10,391 nt of DNA, taken from positions 1 through 10,391 of the forward strand of contig CATXJC010000059.1 in assembly GCA_958369755.1 (NCBI GenBank). The letters run 5' to 3'. The position numbers and the translations under genes were made by a program. Positions 6,839-10,391 of the stretch are shown piece after piece. The notes beneath the pieces are model-generated. The model ran no database searches and was not told where the DNA came from. It worked only from the letters and a program-made list of their open reading frames with translations. How positions within the stretch are numbered: position 1 is the first letter of the stretch; every line of letters starts with the position of its first letter. The stretch is from an uncultured Prevotella sp. Its GTDB lineage: Bacteria; Bacteroidota; Bacteroidia; Bacteroidales; Bacteroidaceae.

Positions 6839-6845
6839 CTCTCCT
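6839..6845 (-). promoter_or_regulatory. Ribosome-binding site of glnK
   Basis: AGGAGAG on the - strand, 6 nt before the ATG at 6832, is the clearest Shine-Dalgarno sequence in the window. Most other genes here have weak or no such sites, so glnK may be translated strongly. It fixes the glnK start. Confidence 0.75.
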
Positions 6846-6879
6846 ATTATTTAAATTACATATTGTTCGTTTTCGAGTG

Positions 6880-6917
6880 CAAATGTACGACAATTTGATT
6901 AATTAAATAGCTATTTA
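6880..6917 (-). promoter_or_regulatory. glnK-amtB promoter with palindromic operator candidate
   Basis: TACATTTG (6887-6880 on the - strand) is a perfect TAnnTTTG -7 box, with a leader of about 40 nt to glnK. No TTTG is found at the expected -33 position. Instead, a perfect 14-bp palindrome TAAATAGCTATTTA (6904-6917) starts 16 nt upstream of the -7 box and covers the -33 region. A poor -33 box overlapped by a dyad suggests that a regulator acts here. The regulator is unknown; AT-rich palindromes can arise by chance. The rest of 6918-7044 is AT-rich and I see no gene in it. Confidence 0.65.
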
Positions 6918-7044
6918 CTTACTTTTTGCTTTTATTATTTTAGTTTGCTTTCTATTTGATAGCCTTTTTTAAGAAACATAATACAAAATAAAAGGAAAAT
7001 AATGGTTTTAACTTTCATTTTGCAACAAACCTTCATAAAAATAG

Positions 7045-7092
7045 AAAAACCAGTGTGGATGAAGCCTCGCCAGACTATCATACCACACTGGT
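7045..7092 (-). terminator. Rho-independent terminator of the sialate esterase gene
   Basis: ACCAGTGTGG (7049-7058) and CCACACTGGT (7083-7092) form a perfect 10-bp stem around a 24-nt loop. In the - strand transcript the stem is followed by TTTTTCTATTTTT. It starts 12 bp past the stop codon at 7104 and separates this gene from the glnK promoter downstream. Confidence 0.8.
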
Positions 7093-7103
7093 AGAATCAT
7101 TAA

Positions 7104-10100
7104 TTAACGTAAATCTAACTGAACTATACCGGGTGAACGAAGACCAGGCTTCAATTCACCGCCAATATAATATAATGTATGTTTTCGCATTGCCACTTGG
7201 GCTCCCGCTCTAGCCAGCAGAGGGGTTTGGTGGGAAAGAATTTCCCAGCGTTCAGTTTTCAGTTTATATGTCAAAGGACAACCGTTGAACTGATACCACG
7301 AAATGTCCTTCTTCAAATAATCAGCTTGTGCCACCTTGGAATAGGTTCCGCTGATGGCATCCCAGAAGATATCATGGTTCACGCCTCCGGCACAAATGAT
7401 CTGGGCTTCACCATCGGGACCCACAGCCAGCATGGCAGTAGCGCCCGTCAAGGTGAGTTCCTTACCTTCGCCATTACGGGGTGCCGGAAGCGGATTCCAG
7501 CATTTGCCCTGGAGAAGATAACGCAATCCCGATGTGGCAACGACACTTGACTTGCCATTCTGATAGAAGCCACCCCAGACATAGAGCTTGCCATCATAGG
7601 CAGCGCAGACCGGTTGAACTCTCGGTTCGCCAATCATTTCCGTTTCCTTTATCCATTCCAGATTCTTTCCGAGTTCACAGGTGAGAACGGAAGCGGAAGG
7701 ATGACCATCCTGATTGCCCCCCACAACAAACAGACGATTGTCCATCAGACAGACACCCATGTTATCTACCGTACAAGGCAAGTCTGGCAAGGATTTTAAT
7801 ATCGGTTTACCGCTCTTCTTGTCCAAATGGATACTCAAGACGGTTTTCAAACTATGTTCGCCGTTGCATCCACCAACCAGAACCAGGCTATCACCAGTGG
7901 CTACCAAACCACCATAAGCAGCAGGTTCAGGCAAGTGGCCTATCATCTTCCAATGTAAGGTTTCCTCGTTGCCTGTCACTTTCGCTGCATAGATACCCGA
8001 ATAGTACTTCTTCTTTCCAGGTTCAGGAAAATTGCAGCCACCAGCCACTATCAGGTAGTCGCCGATGAATCCTGAATAACAAGCAGAGACACCGAGCTCA
8101 TAGCCAGCCTCACCAGAAGGGAAGCCAGACAGGGACTTGATGCTCGTTTTGATTTCTCCCCGGAATGTAGATGCCGGCAAACCATCCTGGTTTACCAGAT
8201 TGGCACGTGTGAAAGGTTGCCATGCGTATCTTACAAATCTCGGCTTCTTGAGTTCTGGTGAAGTGAGTCGAACCTTGTTTCCCTCAATCTTCACCTGTGC
8301 AGGATAGAAGAGACCCTCTTCCTCAGCCATCTCGAAGCAGGATGGAGCCTTGCCGTCGGAAGTACGGAGACCATCGCCATAGGTAAATGAAACCACCAGC
8401 GACTCGCCCTCTCTTACCACCTTATTATATATAGGACCCGATGGGGTTACGCCATGACCATAGGTCTGGTTCAAAGCCCAGCGCCCCAGGCGCTCACCTA
8501 CCGGCTGCTTGTTCGTAGGATGCACATCAAGCGAATCTCCCTGATCGGAAGACACCGCCATTCCGGTATTCGGGATGGATTTCATCAATCGGAGCTGACT
8601 GTCACGGAACCAGGTCCAGGAAGGACGGTTCAGGCTAGACAACTGCACGAAATAGAAAGGCATCTGAGGATTCTTCCAATTGCTTCTCCAACTATCCACC
8701 AGAAGGCGGAAGAGTTGTTCGTGAGCATCCATATTGTGGGCATTCGATTCACCCTGATACCAGATCACTCCCTTGATAGGATACTGCTGCAAAGGCAGGA
8801 TACCACTCTCGTAGAGATAACATGGCTCGTATGGATGACGACCGAGATGTGTAGCATCGTGGGTGAGATTCCTGGCAGCCCTGCCTCTTACCCAATCCTG
8901 GATAAAGTCATTGTGCAACCAGTCTCTCAAGATAGCCGGGAACTGGGTTTCCAAGGTATTTCTATCTACCCAGGCTTCCGTCGGAGCACCGCCGATGGCA
9001 TTGCATATCAATCCCACAGGCACCTTCAGACTATCCCGCAACATCTTACCATAATAATAGGCTACGGCAGAGAACTGGGCTGCAGTTTCCGGAGAAACCT
9101 TCTTCCAGGTTGTAGGCTTAAAATACTGTAGATGGTTCAGGGAATCCAGACAGGATGCCGGCCAAGCCACATCATAAGTCTCCCATCTTCCCTTCATACC
9201 GAAAAGACGGAAATCAGGGTCATCAGCCTGAGCGATGTCTTTCTTGCCGGTAACAGCCTGATTCAATCGGAATGCCATATTCGACTGTCCCGAACACAAC
9301 CAGACCTCACCTACAGCCACATGGCGGAACTCTTTCTTCTGCTTGCCAGCCTGAATGGTGAGCGTATAGTCGGTGCCCACTGGCAGCGGCTGCAGCACTA
9401 CGCTCCATTCGCCACGGTTGTTGACTACAGTAGAAGCCTTCTGTCCGGCAATGCTCACCGTTACCTGGTCGCCCGTGTTGGCGATGCCATGGATATCGAG
9501 CGGCACATTGCGCTGCAATACCATATCATCCGTATAGAGACCGGAGAGTTGCAATCCACCATAATTTCCGGTAATACCGCCATAAACGGTTTTCGCCAGG
9601 ATGCCGGCACCTTCCGCATTCGGATGGATGGCATCCGGCAACAGATTAGGATAAGGATAGAGAGGAGCATGGAAATCGATCACTTCCGCCCCACTCACCT
9701 TTGCTACCACCTGGATAGCATCCTGTATTTCATCATGCCACTGCTTGGTGCCCGAGATAAAACGGGGATGGCGGTGGGCAATCGGAGTCATTCGAGCCAA
9801 AATAAAACGTACCTTCGGATTCACGGAACGCAGAGAGTCCATCAGGGAAAGATAATCTTTCACGAACTCATCACGATAGTTAGGCCAGTTTCTTGGGTCC
9901 GTATCGTTGATACCCAAATGGATGACAGCAATATCGCCCTTGAACGCCATTGCCTGTCTGTACTCTTCCTGCTGCATGTACGGACGGTGTCCATGCTTCA
10001 ACAGGGTAGCACCCGGCTTACCGAAGTTACCTACCAGGTACTTGTCGCCCAACATCTTCTGAAGTTGTACAGGATAAGAGAAATGTTCTCTATCCTCGAT

Positions 10101-10241
10101 TCCCGTGCCATAGGTGATACTGTTGCCCACGCAAGCCACCTTGATTTTCTGCACAGTTTTCTTTCGGGCAGCCTCAACGGAGAGGGAGCCCGTGAGGAGC
10201 ATCGACAGCATCAAAGCCGTCAACGCTCCCTTTGGATTCAT
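7104..10241 (-). CDS. Three-module sialate O-acetylesterase fused to NanM-like mutarotase
   Basis: A 1045-aa exported protein that should remove O-acetyl groups from sialic acids and probably help interconvert sialic acid anomers. I chose the ATG at 10241 because it starts a clean signal peptide (MNPKGALTALMLSMLLTG..., cleavage near VEA-A25); the ATG at 10259 is possible, and the frame is open to 10301 inside a repeat. Module 1 (about 32-225) is an SGNH/GDSL hydrolase: GNSITYG (S41), a GKPG block, HLGIND (N112) and DAIH (D203/H206). Module 2 (about 230-695) is a SASA-type 9-O-acetylesterase: beta-rich start with MVLQR, GEVWLCSGQSNM (S320), VIWYQGESNA (492-501) and DVHP (D572/H574). Both together match NanS/EstA of Tannerella and Bacteroides. 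Module 3 (about 712-1045) has six kelch-like GG turns (VAGGCNF, LVGGCNG, VVGGNQDG, VWGGF, CAGGVNHD, YIGGEL) and resembles the cyclically permuted mutarotase/NanM family. Module 3's exact activity is inferred. No confident promoter is seen. Confidence 0.9.
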   Translation of the reverse strand: MNPKGALTALMLSMLLTGSLSVEAARKKTVQKIKVACVGNSITYGTGIEDREHFSYPVQLQKMLGDKYLVGNFGKPGATLLKHGHRPYMQQEEYRQAMAFKGDIAVIHLGINDTDPRNWPNYRDEFVKDYLSLMDSLRSVNPKVRFILARMTPIAHRHPRFISGTKQWHDEIQDAIQVVAKVSGAEVIDFHAPLYPYPNLLPDAIHPNAEGAGILAKTVYGGITGNYGGLQLSGLYTDDMVLQRNVPLDIHGIANTGDQVTVSIAGQKASTVVNNRGEWSVVLQPLPVGTDYTLTIQAGKQKKEFRHVAVGEVWLCSGQSNMAFRLNQAVTGKKDIAQADDPDFRLFGMKGRWETYDVAWPASCLDSLNHLQYFKPTTWKKVSPETAAQFSAVAYYYGKMLRDSLKVPVGLICNAIGGAPTEAWVDRNTLETQFPAILRDWLHNDFIQDWVRGRAARNLTHDATHLGRHPYEPCYLYESGILPLQQYPIKGVIWYQGESNAHNMDAHEQLFRLLVDSWRSNWKNPQMPFYFVQLSSLNRPSWTWFRDSQLRLMKSIPNTGMAVSSDQGDSLDVHPTNKQPVGERLGRWALNQTYGHGVTPSGPIYNKVVREGESLVVSFTYGDGLRTSDGKAPSCFEMAEEEGLFYPAQVKIEGNKVRLTSPELKKPRFVRYAWQPFTRANLVNQDGLPASTFRGEIKTSIKSLSGFPSGEAGYELGVSACYSGFIGDYLIVAGGCNFPEPGKKKYYSGIYAAKVTGNEETLHWKMIGHLPEPAAYGGLVATGDSLVLVGGCNGEHSLKTVLSIHLDKKSGKPILKSLPDLPCTVDNMGVCLMDNRLFVVGGNQDGHPSASVLTCELGKNLEWIKETEMIGEPRVQPVCAAYDGKLYVWGGFYQNGKSSVVATSGLRYLLQGKCWNPLPAPRNGEGKELTLTGATAMLAVGPDGEAQIICAGGVNHDIFWDAISGTYSKVAQADYLKKDISWYQFNGCPLTYKLKTERWEILSHQTPLLARAGAQVAMRKHTLYYIGGELKPGLRSPGIVQLDLR

Positions 10242-10300
10242 TAATTTATCATACAACATACCTATATAAACTATTCTAGTTTTCGCAAGTATGCTCCACA

Positions 10301-10388
10301 CGCCCTGAAAGGGCAGAAGCTCCTAGCCCAGGGCAGCGCCCTGGGTATACAAGCAATCAGCAAGGCGCCCTGTAAGGGCAAAAGCTTT
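10301..10388 (+). repeat. Third copy of the composite REP/BIME-like unit
   Basis: This has the same layout as the units at 4119-4301: core 10301-10321, palindrome CCCAGGGC-AGC-GCCCTGGG (10327-10345), a spacer of different sequence, and a second core (10366-10386) in which one base changes GCCCTGAAAGGGC to GCCCTGTAAGGGC. It is oriented like the left member of the inverted pair and sits 60 bp upstream of the sialate esterase start. It runs nearly to the window edge, so a partner copy in inverted orientation could lie just outside. Confidence 0.85.
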
Positions 10389-10391
10389 GTA

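Noticed and set aside
8454..10244. Long open frame on the + strand opposite the sialate esterase gene (two adjoining parts broken by one stop at 9131)
   Set aside because: It is fully antisense to a gene with clear catalytic motifs; its translation shows no recognisable domain, and it is explained by codon usage of the true strand.
10242..10301. N-terminal extension of the sialate esterase to an ATG at 10301
   Set aside because: It would begin at the edge of the repeat unit and put about 20 non-hydrophobic residues before a good signal peptide. The ATG at 10259 remains possible.

Overview
The window reads as chromosomal DNA of a gut- or oral-type Bacteroidota, most likely Prevotellaceae (Prevotella/Segatella-like). 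The support is indirect: Bacteroidota-style promoters (TAnnTTTG -7 boxes), mostly weak or absent Shine-Dalgarno sequences, and typical Bacteroidota gene content (GH92, GH125, a NanS/EstA-type esterase). No rRNA or marker gene is present, so the genus is an inference.

Layout. Positions 1-382 hold no gene: there is a compact array of two kinds of tandem repeat (65-236), then a good promoter (about 280-313). Two exported alpha-mannosidases follow on the + strand, GH92 (383-2560) and GH125 (2594-4078), 33 bp apart and probably one operon. They would trim alpha-mannose from N-glycans or mannan in the periplasm. The convergent gap (4079-4308) is almost filled by a large inverted pair of a REP/BIME-like repeat, which also makes a strong bidirectional hairpin terminator. 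On the - strand a nitrogen locus follows in transcription order glnK (6832-6476), amtB (6412-5150), then a small TorF-like predicted outer-membrane protein (5028-4309) with its own promoter. The glnK promoter has a clear -7 box, but its -33 region is occupied by a perfect 14-bp palindrome. Positions 6846-7044 hold this promoter region and otherwise AT-rich DNA with no gene seen.

The right third is one large - strand gene (10241-7104, 1045 aa). It joins an SGNH/GDSL hydrolase, a 9-O-acetyl-sialate esterase (SASA) module and a C-terminal kelch-like propeller resembling the NanM/cyclically permuted mutarotase family. The two esterase modules match the known NanS/EstA architecture. The fused mutarotase would let one exported protein both de-O-acetylate sialic acid and help it reach the usable anomer. 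A third copy of the composite REP-like unit lies just upstream of this gene (10301-10388).

Together the window shows host-glycan foraging (mannose and sialic acid) next to ammonium uptake and P-II control. The most notable items are the esterase-mutarotase fusion, the composite palindromic repeat family, the nested tandem array at the left edge and the palindrome in the glnK promoter.
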